This document shows, piece after piece, positions 19,190 to 27,769 of a DNA stretch of 33,647 nucleotides. The first letter of the stretch is position 1; every line of letters begins with the position of its first letter. Made by a program: the position numbers and the translations under genes. The DNA comes from Rhodoferax sp. (lineage in GTDB: Bacteria > Pseudomonadota > Gammaproteobacteria > Burkholderiales > Burkholderiaceae_C), in NCBI RefSeq assembly GCF_025356155.1, contig NZ_JANXUQ010000031.1, positions 1 through 33,647 on the forward strand, in the 5' to 3' direction. The notes under the pieces were generated by a model that was not told the DNA's origin, did no database searches, and saw only the letters and a list, made by a program, of their open reading frames with translations.

Positions 19190-20053
19190 ATGAAACGATT
19201 TGCAAGTTTTCGTCTTACCCTCGCAAGCGTCGTCTTAGTCATCGGCGCGGTGACAAACCCCGCTTGGGCGCAGCCCAACCCGTATGCAAAGGGGCCCGAC
19301 CCCACCTCGGCCACTGTACAGGCGGTAGGTCCGTTTGCAGTGTCCAGTCAAACAGTCAGTGGCTGGGGTACCATTTTTGGCAGCGCAACGGTCTATTCGC
19401 CCAACACGCCGGGCAAGTATGCGGTAGTGGCGGTCTGTCCGGGTTTTTGGGCGAATCAAAGCGCCGTGACGGCCATTAGCATGCGATTGGCCTCACATGG
19501 GTTTGTTGTTGCCACCATTCAGCCCAAAAATACGTACGCAGACCTACCCGCCAGCCGCGCCAATCAACTACTGGCGGCCCTAACCAAGGTGACCTCACTC
19601 ACCACGGGCCCCGTCGCAGGAAAGATGGACACGGCCAGATTGGCTGTTGCCGGTTGGTCCATGGGCGGTGGGGGGACCATTCTTGCAGCGGCGAAGACAC
19701 CCGGTTTGAAGAATGGCGTTGCGTGGGCTCCCTGGCTGGGTGATGGGACCGATAAGGCCAATGTGTCAGCGCTCGTCGTCCCAGTGTCTTTTCTTGGTGG
19801 CGAACTTGACCCCACGGCACCGCCGAAGGACCATGTAGAGGTTTTTTACGCATCTGCCACTAATGCCCCCTACAAGATGCTCGGTGTCATCAAGGGTCAA
19901 AACCATGACTTTGTCAAAGACCAGGTCACCGAACCGGCGAGCTACACGACTATCGCATGGATGAAGCGCTTTGCAGACAACGATACGCGCTATTCGCAAT
20001 TCATCGCCAATGAAGCGCGGTTCTCAAAGTTCACCAAAGTGGGAGCCCTTTAG
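19190..20053 (+). CDS. Secreted PET-hydrolase/cutinase-like alpha/beta hydrolase (lipase family III type)
   Basis: This is a 287-residue secreted serine hydrolase of the cutinase/PET-hydrolase family, acting on ester bonds of polyesters or lipids outside the cell. The signal peptide is residues 1-27 (ending PAWA). Strong family landmarks are NPYAKGPDPT at the mature start, RLASHGFVVATI, KMDTARLAVAGWSMGGGG and WMKRFADNDTRYSQF. The triad is Ser157 (GWSMG), Asp207 (GGELDPTAP) and His239 (GQNHD). The wobbling-Trp position is kept as Trp182. Differences from Ideonella PETase: the oxyanion Tyr is Phe86 followed by Trp87, and the protein has only one cysteine (Cys83), so both known disulfides are absent. 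The ribosome site is AGGAGA. A lipase-chaperone homologue follows 86 bases downstream. Substrate is unproven. Confidence 0.9.
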   Translation: MKRFASFRLTLASVVLVIGAVTNPAWAQPNPYAKGPDPTSATVQAVGPFAVSSQTVSGWGTIFGSATVYSPNTPGKYAVVAVCPGFWANQSAVTAISMRLASHGFVVATIQPKNTYADLPASRANQLLAALTKVTSLTTGPVAGKMDTARLAVAGWSMGGGGTILAAAKTPGLKNGVAWAPWLGDGTDKANVSALVVPVSFLGGELDPTAPPKDHVEVFYASATNAPYKMLGVIKGQNHDFVKDQVTEPASYTTIAWMKRFADNDTRYSQFIANEARFSKFTKVGAL

Positions 20054-20139
20054 GTGGGTCTCCGAGAGCGGCAACTGCAATGGCCATCGTCTATCAGCGG
20101 TCCTGTGACAAGGGTGCCTGCTGAAGGAAAGTGGCCCAG

Positions 20140-20874
20140 ATGAAATTGAAACGTCATTGGGCCAAGGCCGCACTCTGGACTGCTACAGCAGTGGGCGTGT
20201 TGTTGGTTCTCTTCGATGCAATAGGTCCTTCGCAGCCTGGCTCAGTGCCGGCTGCGTCGGTTGCGAAACGCGCTGGGGTCTCCGACCCTTCGCGTGTTTC
20301 TCCATTTGGCGAACCCTCCAGCGCCGACACGCCCTTTGTCAGCAAAAGCTCCGCTGAAGGATGGTGGGACGCCGCCATGGGCCGCCCAGAACCGCCTCCT
20401 TTGAGCACCATGAGCCCGCCCCGGTTTAGCGCAGATGCACGCGGCCATTTGGTTCTCAACGCGCAAACACAGCAGAACGTGGAACAATTCTTCGTCTTGG
20501 GGTCACCGCAGGCCATCCAGACGCAGTTGCGTGACGTTTCGAGCAATTTGCCCGATTCGGCGCAAAGTGAATTGAAGACACTGGTGGCGCGGTATCAAGA
20601 CTACATTACGGCACAAGGAGAGTTGGCATCGTCAGCGCCGGGCACCGTTCAAGTCGCACTACAACAGCTCGATCAACTGCACGCCTTACGCGTATCCTAC
20701 TTTGGTGAAGAGAGCACGAAGGCTCTGTTTGGAGACGATGAAGCAACCGCGCGCGCCGTAATGTTTTTGGCCGACGGCGACAAGGACCCCAATTCGACCT
20801 TGGAGCAAAAAATGGAAAGGGCGCTCGTAAAGTTCTCTCCCTCGTCAAATAAACGGAGCTCACCCGGTGGCTAA
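20140..20874 (+). CDS. Lipase chaperone (Lif/LipB)-like protein, C-terminally short
   Basis: This 244-residue protein resembles lipase-specific foldases, membrane-anchored periplasmic chaperones that fold secreted lipases. The ATG at 20140 is chosen over a GTG at 20131 because AAGGAA lies 10 bases ahead of it. A single hydrophobic anchor covers about residues 10-27, followed by a Pro/Ala/Ser-rich linker. The Lif mini-domain 1 pattern is at about 95-160: FSADARGHLVLNAQTQQNVEQFF in pieces, then ARYQDYITAQGEL. The helical stretch LHALRVSYFGEESTKALFGDDEA (in pieces, 181-202) also matches. The family's RxxFDYxLSAxGE motif is degenerate here, and the protein ends about 90 residues before the normal C-terminus, lacking mini-domain 2. 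It could be a diverged partner of the preceding hydrolase or a decaying gene. Confidence 0.68.
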   Translation: MKLKRHWAKAALWTATAVGVLLVLFDAIGPSQPGSVPAASVAKRAGVSDPSRVSPFGEPSSADTPFVSKSSAEGWWDAAMGRPEPPPLSTMSPPRFSADARGHLVLNAQTQQNVEQFFVLGSPQAIQTQLRDVSSNLPDSAQSELKTLVARYQDYITAQGELASSAPGTVQVALQQLDQLHALRVSYFGEESTKALFGDDEATARAVMFLADGDKDPNSTLEQKMERALVKFSPSSNKRSSPGG

Positions 20875-21037
20875 GCACCAGCGTTCGGCTGCATTTTCAG
20901 TATCGTAAAGTGATCGCAGGCACCGAGCGAATGGCTCGCCGAAATGAGTAAGTAGGTTGTCCCTGGCAAGATCTGTTTTATCGGTACACGAGCACCAAGT
21001 GCGCGCCACAAGCATTGTGGGATTTGCATGCAAACAT

Positions 21038-22492
21038 TCAATGCGCATTTGCAGTTACTGTGACGCCTGACACTGCACTGATCGGTCGTGCCGGTTCACG
21101 GTACAAGGCGTCGAGCATTTCTAGGTAGTAGGGCATTACGTCACCGCCAAACACCTGCGTCATCACCACACCGGTAATGCGCCTAGCCGGGTCCACCCAG
21201 AAGTAGGTTGAGGCCGCACCGCCCCAAAAATAGCCATTGACCGGGACTGCCCCACCTGCGCGGCCGGAAGCACTAAACAATCCAAAGCACAACCCGAAAC
21301 CGAGGTCGTGCTTGACCAGGCTATTTGTCTTCAAGGCTTGTACATCCAACTGGTTACGGGTCATTTCTGCAACGGACTCTGCTTTCAACAAACGCACACC
21401 ATTGAACTCACCCTTCCCCAGCATCATGCCTAGAAAGCGTTGGTAGTCACCGGCAGTTGACACCAGCCCGGCCCCACCAAAGTCAATATCCCGGTGGGCT
21501 GCGAACAGGCTGCTGTGAGGGTCATCAACCTGCATGACGAAGCCCTGGCCGAGTTGCGCAGTTGGCATCGGCTTGAGGATGGCGTCTTCGTTGTTGGTGG
21601 ATCGCGCGGCATACGCTGCTGTCAACCGATCAAGCTTTGTCTGGGAAACTTCAAAGAAGGTATCGTTCATCGCCAATGGCTTGAAGATCCGCTCTGCGAG
21701 GACTGCGTGCAGGGGGCGGCCCTCAACGGCCTCGATCAAAGCACCCAGCACGTCCGTGGCGTTGCCATAGGTGAATCGCTCACCGGGTTGTGCCAACAGG
21801 GGCTCAGCTGCAATACGTTTGCTCAGCTCGGCTGCATTGGCTAGCGGCTTGCTACCGTCCTTGGGCTGCGCTGCGGGGCCTGCGCCGTGGTCAATTCCCC
21901 GCAGCGCATATATCCGATTCACAGCCGAGGGCCCGGCGCCCATGTACGGGATGCCCGCGGTATGCCGCATCAGATCCCGAACGGTCAGTTCGCGATTTGC
22001 GGGAGTTGTCTCCACGGTTTCAGGTGGCTCCCCACTCACGTACACGCGCGACTTGCTGAACTCCGGCAGGTACTTGGACAACGGATCGTCAAGGCTGATC
22101 CTGTTTTGCTCCACCAGCACCATGGCCGCGACGGTCGTCAGGGGCTTGGTCATGGAAAATATACGGAACAGGTCACTCTTTGTCATAGGTCTTTCGCGTG
22201 CCACGTCCGCGAGACCTTCCGTCGACTCCAGCACATGCCGCCCGTTACATTGGATCAGCACAACCATACCGGGCGCATGCCCACGAGAAACGGCACGCGT
22301 CTGCAGCGCGCGCACCTGTGCCAATCGGTCTTGCGAAATTCCGCAGGGATGTTCTTCTTGCGCAGATGCTGCTTGCGATGTAAGCCACAAACTGATGCCT
22401 ATGGCGCACCACAAGATGCTTCTCAAGCTTGTGGACCGGGATTTTGGCGCAGCTGCGCGGCTGCTTGTCTTCATATGAGTCTGTTGGGTCAT
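21038..22492 (-). CDS. Family VIII esterase / class C beta-lactamase-like serine hydrolase
   Basis: This is a 484-residue exported serine hydrolase with the penicillin-binding-protein/beta-lactamase fold. An N-terminal hydrophobic signal lies at about residues 24-45 (ILWCAIGISLWLTSQAASA). The active-site SxxK is Ser113-Met-Thr-Lys116, the second motif is Tyr242-Gly-Asn244, and the KTG box is replaced by Trp423-Gly-Gly. This combination is typical of EstB-like family VIII carboxylesterases rather than true beta-lactamases. It is downstream of galK on the same strand with an 88-base gap, so it may belong to the same transcript. The start is uncertain; Met7 is an alternative. Ester hydrolysis in the periplasm is the most likely role. 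Confidence 0.85.
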   Translation of the reverse strand: MTQQTHMKTSSRAAAPKSRSTSLRSILWCAIGISLWLTSQAASAQEEHPCGISQDRLAQVRALQTRAVSRGHAPGMVVLIQCNGRHVLESTEGLADVARERPMTKSDLFRIFSMTKPLTTVAAMVLVEQNRISLDDPLSKYLPEFSKSRVYVSGEPPETVETTPANRELTVRDLMRHTAGIPYMGAGPSAVNRIYALRGIDHGAGPAAQPKDGSKPLANAAELSKRIAAEPLLAQPGERFTYGNATDVLGALIEAVEGRPLHAVLAERIFKPLAMNDTFFEVSQTKLDRLTAAYAARSTNNEDAILKPMPTAQLGQGFVMQVDDPHSSLFAAHRDIDFGGAGLVSTAGDYQRFLGMMLGKGEFNGVRLLKAESVAEMTRNQLDVQALKTNSLVKHDLGFGLCFGLFSASGRAGGAVPVNGYFWGGAASTYFWVDPARRITGVVMTQVFGGDVMPYYLEMLDALYREPARPISAVSGVTVTANAH

Positions 22493-22579
22493 GGTGGTTT
22501 TAGCTCGCGGTTGCCAATGGGTTTAGGGTAGTGAAAGCAAATTCGCAGTAGGTCTATTGGGCTCTAGCATGCGTCCATG

Positions 22580-23821
22580 TCAGTGCTTCGGGGATCGTGC
22601 GTTGCTGCCGGACGGCATGTCGGATGCCGAATGGAGCACCCCAGCTCCCGCCTCCGCGCTACACACGAATACGTTGGCATGCTCACCGGCCGGCGATCGG
22701 TAGCCGCGGGATATGGCCGCCCTCACATCGTCTAAGCTGTCGGTCGGAACGAGTGCGACCACGCAGCCGCCAAAGCCGCCACCGGTCATTCGCGCTCCAC
22801 CAACACCGTCCAGGGTTTGGTTCACAATGTGCGCCAGCTCGTCGATGGCGGGCACCGTGATTTCAAAGTCGTCGCGCATGGACGCATGCGACTGCTGCAT
22901 CAAAATCCCCAGTGCGCGCAACCGACTTTCATCGTCTTCGGCATGTGCTGCACCAGAGCCACTGGCGCCGAGTATCCTGGCGGCCGCCAAAGTGCGGTCG
23001 TTTTCCGTAATGACGTGGCGGGCACGTCGGAACGTGAGGTCATCCAGCCCGACGCGCCGTAGGTCTGACATAGTGACGTCGCGCAAAGCCGATACGCCCA
23101 TTTCTTTTGCAGCAACCTCGCATGCCTTGCGACGGGCGTTGTATTGGCTATCTACTAGCCCACGGTGCACCATGGAGTGTGCGATCAGAATGCTGGCGCT
23201 TCGGGGGAGTTCCACTGGGGTGATCTCCAGTGATCGACAGTCGATCAGCAGTGCGCGATTGCGTTGACCACAAGCAGACGCCAGCTGATCCATGATTCCG
23301 CATTGGCAGCCCACAAACACGTTCTCGGCGCGCTGTGCCATGCGTGCCAGATCAGTTTTGCCCGGCGGATGCAGCAGGCCGCAGAACTGAAAAGCCTTCC
23401 CCACGGCCACCTCCAGCGAGGCCGACGACGACAAGCCTGCACCCCTGGGGATGTTGCCTGAAACGGCCATATCCAGTCCCGAGACTACGTGGCCCCCAAG
23501 CACCATCTGTTGAGCCATGCCCCGGATGTAGTGCGACCAGGGTTGACTGTCCTGACGCACGACGGGGGCGTCAAGGTCGAACGCGTCCTGTTCGAGGCCA
23601 TAATCGACTGCCACGACGCGCACCCGCCTGTCGGTACGTTTGCGAACCGCGATAACGGTGCCGCGGTCAATGGCGCATGGCAGCACCCAGCCATCGTTGT
23701 AGTCGGTGTGCTCGCCGATCAAATTGACCCGGCCCGGCGCCTGCACGGCGCCTTGCGGCGGGGTCTCAAAGACCATGGCAAACGCGTCAATTGCACGCTG
23801 TGCAACCTGTGTGAGGCTCAT
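22580..23821 (-). CDS. galK: Galactokinase
   Basis: This GHMP-family kinase phosphorylates galactose at C1 with ATP in the Leloir pathway. The 413-residue sequence contains the galactokinase signature [15 protein letters not shown] (about 31-45), the ATP-binding [15 protein letters not shown], and the C-terminal GHMP motif [14 protein letters not shown]. It overlaps galT by four bases (ATGA) and is the last member of the coupled set hydrolase-GH42-galT-galK. Presence of GalK and GalT without galE in the window implies that UDP-glucose 4-epimerase is encoded elsewhere. Confidence 0.95.
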   Translation of the reverse strand: MSLTQVAQRAIDAFAMVFETPPQGAVQAPGRVNLIGEHTDYNDGWVLPCAIDRGTVIAVRKRTDRRVRVVAVDYGLEQDAFDLDAPVVRQDSQPWSHYIRGMAQQMVLGGHVVSGLDMAVSGNIPRGAGLSSSASLEVAVGKAFQFCGLLHPPGKTDLARMAQRAENVFVGCQCGIMDQLASACGQRNRALLIDCRSLEITPVELPRSASILIAHSMVHRGLVDSQYNARRKACEVAAKEMGVSALRDVTMSDLRRVGLDDLTFRRARHVITENDRTLAAARILGASGSGAAHAEDDESRLRALGILMQQSHASMRDDFEITVPAIDELAHIVNQTLDGVGGARMTGGGFGGCVVALVPTDSLDDVRAAISRGYRSPAGEHANVFVCSAEAGAGVLHSASDMPSGSNARSPKH

Positions 23822-24876
23822 GGCGCAACCCTTTCACGGTAGTGCCGGGCCTCGACCGCTCGCAAAGCGGACGCAGCTTGCTCGGGAGTTAGGTCGCGCT
23901 GGGCCTCGGAAAGGAGCTCATACCCGACCATAAATTTGCGCACGCTGGCTGACCGCAGCAACGGTGGATAGAAATGGGCGTGGAGCTGCCATGGACTTGG
24001 GTCAGAATGGTCAAATGGCGCACCGTGCCAACCCATGGAGTACGGAAAACTGCATTCAAAAAGGTTGTCGTAGCGGCAGGTAAGCTCTTTCAATACCCGG
24101 GCCAGATCCACGCGCTGCTCAGTTAGAAGATCCGGCAACTGCGACACCTGCCCACGGGGCAACAGCAGGGTCTCGTACGGCCAGCTGGCCCACCACGGAA
24201 CCAACGCCACCCAGTGCGTGCCCTCGCACACCACGCGCTCCCCCAAGGCCAACTCGCGCTCGACATAGTCCAACAACAGCGGGCGACCGTGCTGTGCGTA
24301 CCAGGCCCGCTGCCGCACATCTTCTGCCAAGGCTTCATCGGGTAGCGCGTTGGTAGCCCATACTTGACCATGCGGGTGAGGGCTGGAGCAGCCCATCATC
24401 GCTCCTTTGTTTTCAAATACCTGCACCCACGGCCACTTCTGCCCCAACGACTGTGTTTGCTCGCACCAGGTGTTAATGACCTCTACCAACACCGGCAGAT
24501 CAAGCTCGGGAAGTGAGCGTGCATGGTCGGGTGAGAAGCAAATGACACGGCTCTCTCCGCGCGCAGCGCTCAACCTCAACAGCGGGTCCGCTTCCATCTG
24601 CCATTTAGGGTGTGGCGTTTCGGCCTGCAGTGCTGCAAAGTCATTACCAAATACGAAGGTGCCGGTGTAGGACGGGTTGTGCACTCCGCCCGCGCGGGTG
24701 TTGCCCGGGCACAGGAAGCATGCTGGTTCGTGCTGCGGCGCCCGGGTCGCATCGGGTGGGTCCTGTTGCCCTTGCCAGGGTCTTTTACTGCGGTGTGGTG
24801 ACACCAGGACCGAGCGTCCAGTCAAGGCGTTGTGGCGGCGGTGCGGATGCTCGGCGGGCTCAAATCGGGTGTTCAT
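23818..24876 (-). CDS. galT: Galactose-1-phosphate uridylyltransferase
   Basis: This 352-residue enzyme exchanges UMP between UDP-glucose and galactose-1-phosphate. The nucleophilic-histidine motif is [10 protein letters not shown]. Zn-binding cysteines are in CFLCPGN near residue 55, and [10 protein letters not shown] and [11 protein letters not shown] are further conserved stretches. It overlaps both neighbours by four bases (ATGA with GH42 upstream, with galK downstream), so the block is translationally coupled. Confidence 0.95.
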   Translation of the reverse strand: MNTRFEPAEHPHRRHNALTGRSVLVSPHRSKRPWQGQQDPPDATRAPQHEPACFLCPGNTRAGGVHNPSYTGTFVFGNDFAALQAETPHPKWQMEADPLLRLSAARGESRVICFSPDHARSLPELDLPVLVEVINTWCEQTQSLGQKWPWVQVFENKGAMMGCSSPHPHGQVWATNALPDEALAEDVRQRAWYAQHGRPLLLDYVERELALGERVVCEGTHWVALVPWWASWPYETLLLPRGQVSQLPDLLTEQRVDLARVLKELTCRYDNLFECSFPYSMGWHGAPFDHSDPSPWQLHAHFYPPLLRSASVRKFMVGYELLSEAQRDLTPEQAASALRAVEARHYRERVAP

Positions 24877-26825
24877 GGACTTTCAGTTCTCTCGGCAATG
24901 CAAACGCCCCGCCCGGGAACTGTGCCTGAGCCCACCACCCATTTCGCGTTCGATACGTTGAGCTGCAGGGGCGCGTCGGTATAGTTGAAGGCAAACAAGG
25001 TATTGCCACGGCGCCGTATCCGCAGGCCAGCAGGGAGTGGTACCGGGGAAAGACCGGCTTCGCGCGCAATGTCTCGCAACAACGCGCGCTGCAGAGCTTC
25101 GTCAAACCAGCCTGCCAAGTAGTGCACGCGGCCTTGGCGTGCAACTGCGGGCGACCCATCCACAAAGTGCGCAGTAGCGGTTGCGCCGGCGCCCATATCC
25201 AGGCTCTCACGCCAGCGGCCTGCAACACCCGTTTGATCTTGGTAATGGACGGGTTCGTGCTCCGCCGGTCGCAGCGATTCGACACGGGGAATGCGTACAT
25301 TGATCAGTTCCCGCAATCTACCCGGTGCCAGGTTGGCGGGAATTCGCATGCCGTCGAGTTTGGATCCACTGCGCGGGTACAGCACAAGCTGCGCGTCGCT
25401 GGCTTTCAAGGCGGCCATCAAACCGTCCGATACCAGCGGAACCGCCGGGAGAACGATCATCGCGTAGCCCTTGAGATCGGCCTGCGCGCTGACAATGTCG
25501 AGATCCAGGCCCAATGACCGCAAGGCACTGTAGGCCTCAAAGGCGAGGCGCAGACCGTCGTAATCGCCACCCTGGGGTTGGGTCTGCAAGGCCCAGATGG
25601 ACGGATAGTCAAACACCAAGGCCACAGTGGCCCGCACTGTGCCAGCAGGTGGCACTTGTGGGAGCTCGGCAGCGACCAGGGCAACCTCCTGTGCACCTTG
25701 ATCCCACTCGCGGTCGGGTGTCTGCAATCCCGCATGCATCTGCTCCTGGGCGAACGGTGCCTGGCGCCAGCGAAAGTAGCTCACCACATCGGCGCCATGG
25801 GCGAATGCTTCCCATGTCCACAGTCGCACCATGCCAGACGCCGGCGCCGGATTCCAGGTTGCCCAATTGACCGGGCCGGGTTGCTGCTCCATCACCCAGA
25901 ACGATTGACGTGACATGCCGCGGTACAGGTCATGGTGAAAAGCGGTGAAGTCCGGGTGGCCGGTGCGCAGCCAACGCTGTTTGTCATCCAAGCCAAACCA
26001 GAACATCTCCAGCGCGCCAATGGGGTAGCTGTCCCAGCTGGCAACGTCCAGATCGGCTGCCACCTCATGGTGATCAAAGGCCGTGAACAGCTGCATGAAG
26101 TTGTGTACCAGCACCCGCTTTGGCGACAACGAGCGCAGAATTTCGCACTGTGCACGGTTGAAGCGAACAACTTCGTTGGACGCAAAGCGGCGGTAGTCCA
26201 GCCAGTGCGCGGGGTTCGCCTCGGTCACCGTACCGACGGGCGATCCGATTTCGTCAAAACTGCCGTACTCTTGGCTCCAAAAAACGTTACCCCAAATAGA
26301 GTTCAGATTGCCAATGCCCCCATAACGCTCTTGCAACCACAGGCGAAATCGCTGCACTGCTGCCAGGGAGTGGCTCACCACGGTGTCGTGGCAACCGTAT
26401 TCGTTGTCAGTCTGCCAGGCGATCACCGCTGGGTGGTGCCCGTATCGCGCCCCATACTCACGGGTTATGCGCCTGGACTGCTCCAAATAGCGGTCGCTGG
26501 AGAAATCATAGTGGCGTCGCGAGCCAAACGTCCGACGGCGGCCATCCGGGCCAACGGCGAGCATGTCCGGGTCGGCGTCGATCAGCCACTTGGGTGGGGT
26601 CGCCGTGGGGGTGCACATCACGATCTTCAAGCCCGCCGCCGCCAGAACGTGCACAGCGCGGTCTAGCCAACCCCAATCAAACACACCAGGCTGTGGCTCA
26701 ACGCGAGACCAACAAAACTCACCGATGCGCACCTGCTCGATACCCAGAGCGACCATTTGGGCCGCATCCTGCGCCCACCATTCCTCGGGCCACTGCTCGG
26801 GGTAATAACAGACACCCAGTCGCAT
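24873..26825 (-). CDS. Beta-galactosidase, glycoside hydrolase family 42
   Basis: This is a cytoplasmic retaining beta-galactosidase of 650 residues. The start at 26825 ([17 protein letters not shown]) is the canonical GH42 N-terminus; the frame is open upstream, but that part lies inside the preceding hydrolase gene. The acid/base Glu142 is in WQTDNEYG and the nucleophile Glu313 in [13 protein letters not shown]. The N-terminal TIM barrel is followed by a trimerisation-type domain and a small C-terminal beta domain ending near [15 protein letters not shown]. No signal peptide is seen. GH42 enzymes often act on galacto-oligosaccharides or plant-derived galactosides rather than lactose. The ATG overlaps the stop of the upstream hydrolase by one base (TGATG), so translation is likely reinitiated. 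Confidence 0.93.
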   Translation of the reverse strand: MRLGVCYYPEQWPEEWWAQDAAQMVALGIEQVRIGEFCWSRVEPQPGVFDWGWLDRAVHVLAAAGLKIVMCTPTATPPKWLIDADPDMLAVGPDGRRRTFGSRRHYDFSSDRYLEQSRRITREYGARYGHHPAVIAWQTDNEYGCHDTVVSHSLAAVQRFRLWLQERYGGIGNLNSIWGNVFWSQEYGSFDEIGSPVGTVTEANPAHWLDYRRFASNEVVRFNRAQCEILRSLSPKRVLVHNFMQLFTAFDHHEVAADLDVASWDSYPIGALEMFWFGLDDKQRWLRTGHPDFTAFHHDLYRGMSRQSFWVMEQQPGPVNWATWNPAPASGMVRLWTWEAFAHGADVVSYFRWRQAPFAQEQMHAGLQTPDREWDQGAQEVALVAAELPQVPPAGTVRATVALVFDYPSIWALQTQPQGGDYDGLRLAFEAYSALRSLGLDLDIVSAQADLKGYAMIVLPAVPLVSDGLMAALKASDAQLVLYPRSGSKLDGMRIPANLAPGRLRELINVRIPRVESLRPAEHEPVHYQDQTGVAGRWRESLDMGAGATATAHFVDGSPAVARQGRVHYLAGWFDEALQRALLRDIAREAGLSPVPLPAGLRIRRRGNTLFAFNYTDAPLQLNVSNAKWVVGSGTVPGRGVCIAERTESP

Positions 26826-27727
26826 CACACACCCCGCCTCGCGCTCAGGAATTCTGCGATCCACTGCGCGACGCGCTCTGGTTTTTCCCGCAGCAACCAA
26901 TGACCACCTTGCGGCTCGCGGTGCACCGTCAGGTTAGGAACCCACTGCTGCAAACCGTCCAGACAGGCCACCGGAAAGGACCCATCGCGTTCACCCCACA
27001 ACACCATCGTCGGTGCAGCGATGTGACCACTGGCACCCGACAAATCGGGTACCGCATCGACACCTGGCCCAACCAGCGCGGCATCAAAATTGGCAGCGCG
27101 ATACCAGTTCAACATCGCAGTCAGAGCGCCGGGCTGAGACCAGGCCGCCAGGCATTGCATCCGCTCGCCGTCACTCAAGGCAACGGCACCTGAATCTTGC
27201 ACCAGCGCCAACAGACGCGCACAGTCGTGGTCCGCCAGAAGTTCTTCTACACCATGCAATGTGAGACGGCGCACGTAGTCTGAGGCCGCACGTTGTGCGG
27301 GGTCATCGCGCAGTTGCTGGGCAAAGCGGCACGGATGCGGCGCATTCACGACAACCAGATGTGACACTTCATCGGGATAGCGCGCCGCCACGGTCCAGGC
27401 CAACATACCACCCCAGTCATGTCCAACCAGTGCACAGCGGCCACCCAGCACCCGAATCAGTGCGCGCACGTCATTGACCAGGCAGTCAATGCCATAGCTG
27501 TGTAGGGATGCCGGCTTGTCGGATAGGTTGTAGCCCCTCTGGTCGGGTGCCATCAGACGATAGGAGCGACACAACCGAGCCATCACCGGCTCCCAAACCG
27601 CCCAATGATCCGGGAAGCCGTGCAACAACAGAACCGGGGGGCCATCGCCTTGCACCACCACATGCAGATCCACACCGGCTGCGCAAAGGCGCAGGTGCTC
27701 GATGGAGTAATGGGCTGAAGAAATCAT
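26825..27727 (-). CDS. Alpha/beta hydrolase, epoxide-hydrolase/dehalogenase-like
   Basis: This is a 300-residue cytoplasmic alpha/beta hydrolase. The oxyanion motif is HGFPDHW (36-42) and the nucleophile elbow is GHDWGG with Asp104, an aspartate nucleophile as in soluble epoxide hydrolases and haloalkane dehalogenases, not an esterase serine. The probable acid is in WGERDGSF and the His in GGHWLLREKP. The start at 27727 gives the family-typical N-terminus; a longer reading frame would overlap the divergent alpha-galactosidase. There is no Shine-Dalgarno, and a TATACT box ends only 10 bases before the ATG, suggesting a leaderless transcript. It heads the operon with GH42, galT and galK, which is unexpected for this family. 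Its substrate may be the aglycone part of the imported compound. Confidence 0.82.
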   Translation of the reverse strand: MISSAHYSIEHLRLCAAGVDLHVVVQGDGPPVLLLHGFPDHWAVWEPVMARLCRSYRLMAPDQRGYNLSDKPASLHSYGIDCLVNDVRALIRVLGGRCALVGHDWGGMLAWTVAARYPDEVSHLVVVNAPHPCRFAQQLRDDPAQRAASDYVRRLTLHGVEELLADHDCARLLALVQDSGAVALSDGERMQCLAAWSQPGALTAMLNWYRAANFDAALVGPGVDAVPDLSGASGHIAAPTMVLWGERDGSFPVACLDGLQQWVPNLTVHREPQGGHWLLREKPERVAQWIAEFLSARRGV

Positions 27728-27748
27728 ATTGACGAATAGTATAATAAG
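27725..27748. promoter_or_regulatory. Operator-like dyad and overlapping divergent -10 boxes
   Basis: CATATTG-N10-TAATAAG matches the shared dyad at 5/7 in each half with exact spacing and has the conserved TATTGACG core (27727-27734). Inside it, TATAAT (27740-27745, plus strand) and TATACT (27743-27738, minus strand) form overlapping -10 boxes for the alpha-galactosidase and the hydrolase-GH42-galT-galK operon. Only 42 bases separate the two start codons, so a bound repressor would shut both directions. Confidence 0.65.
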
Positions 27749-27769
27749 AAACACAAAACAACAAACACC

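Noticed and set aside
21038..22492. Beta-lactamase resistance gene
   Set aside because: The KTG box is replaced by Trp-Gly-Gly and the context is catabolic, pointing to a family VIII esterase.
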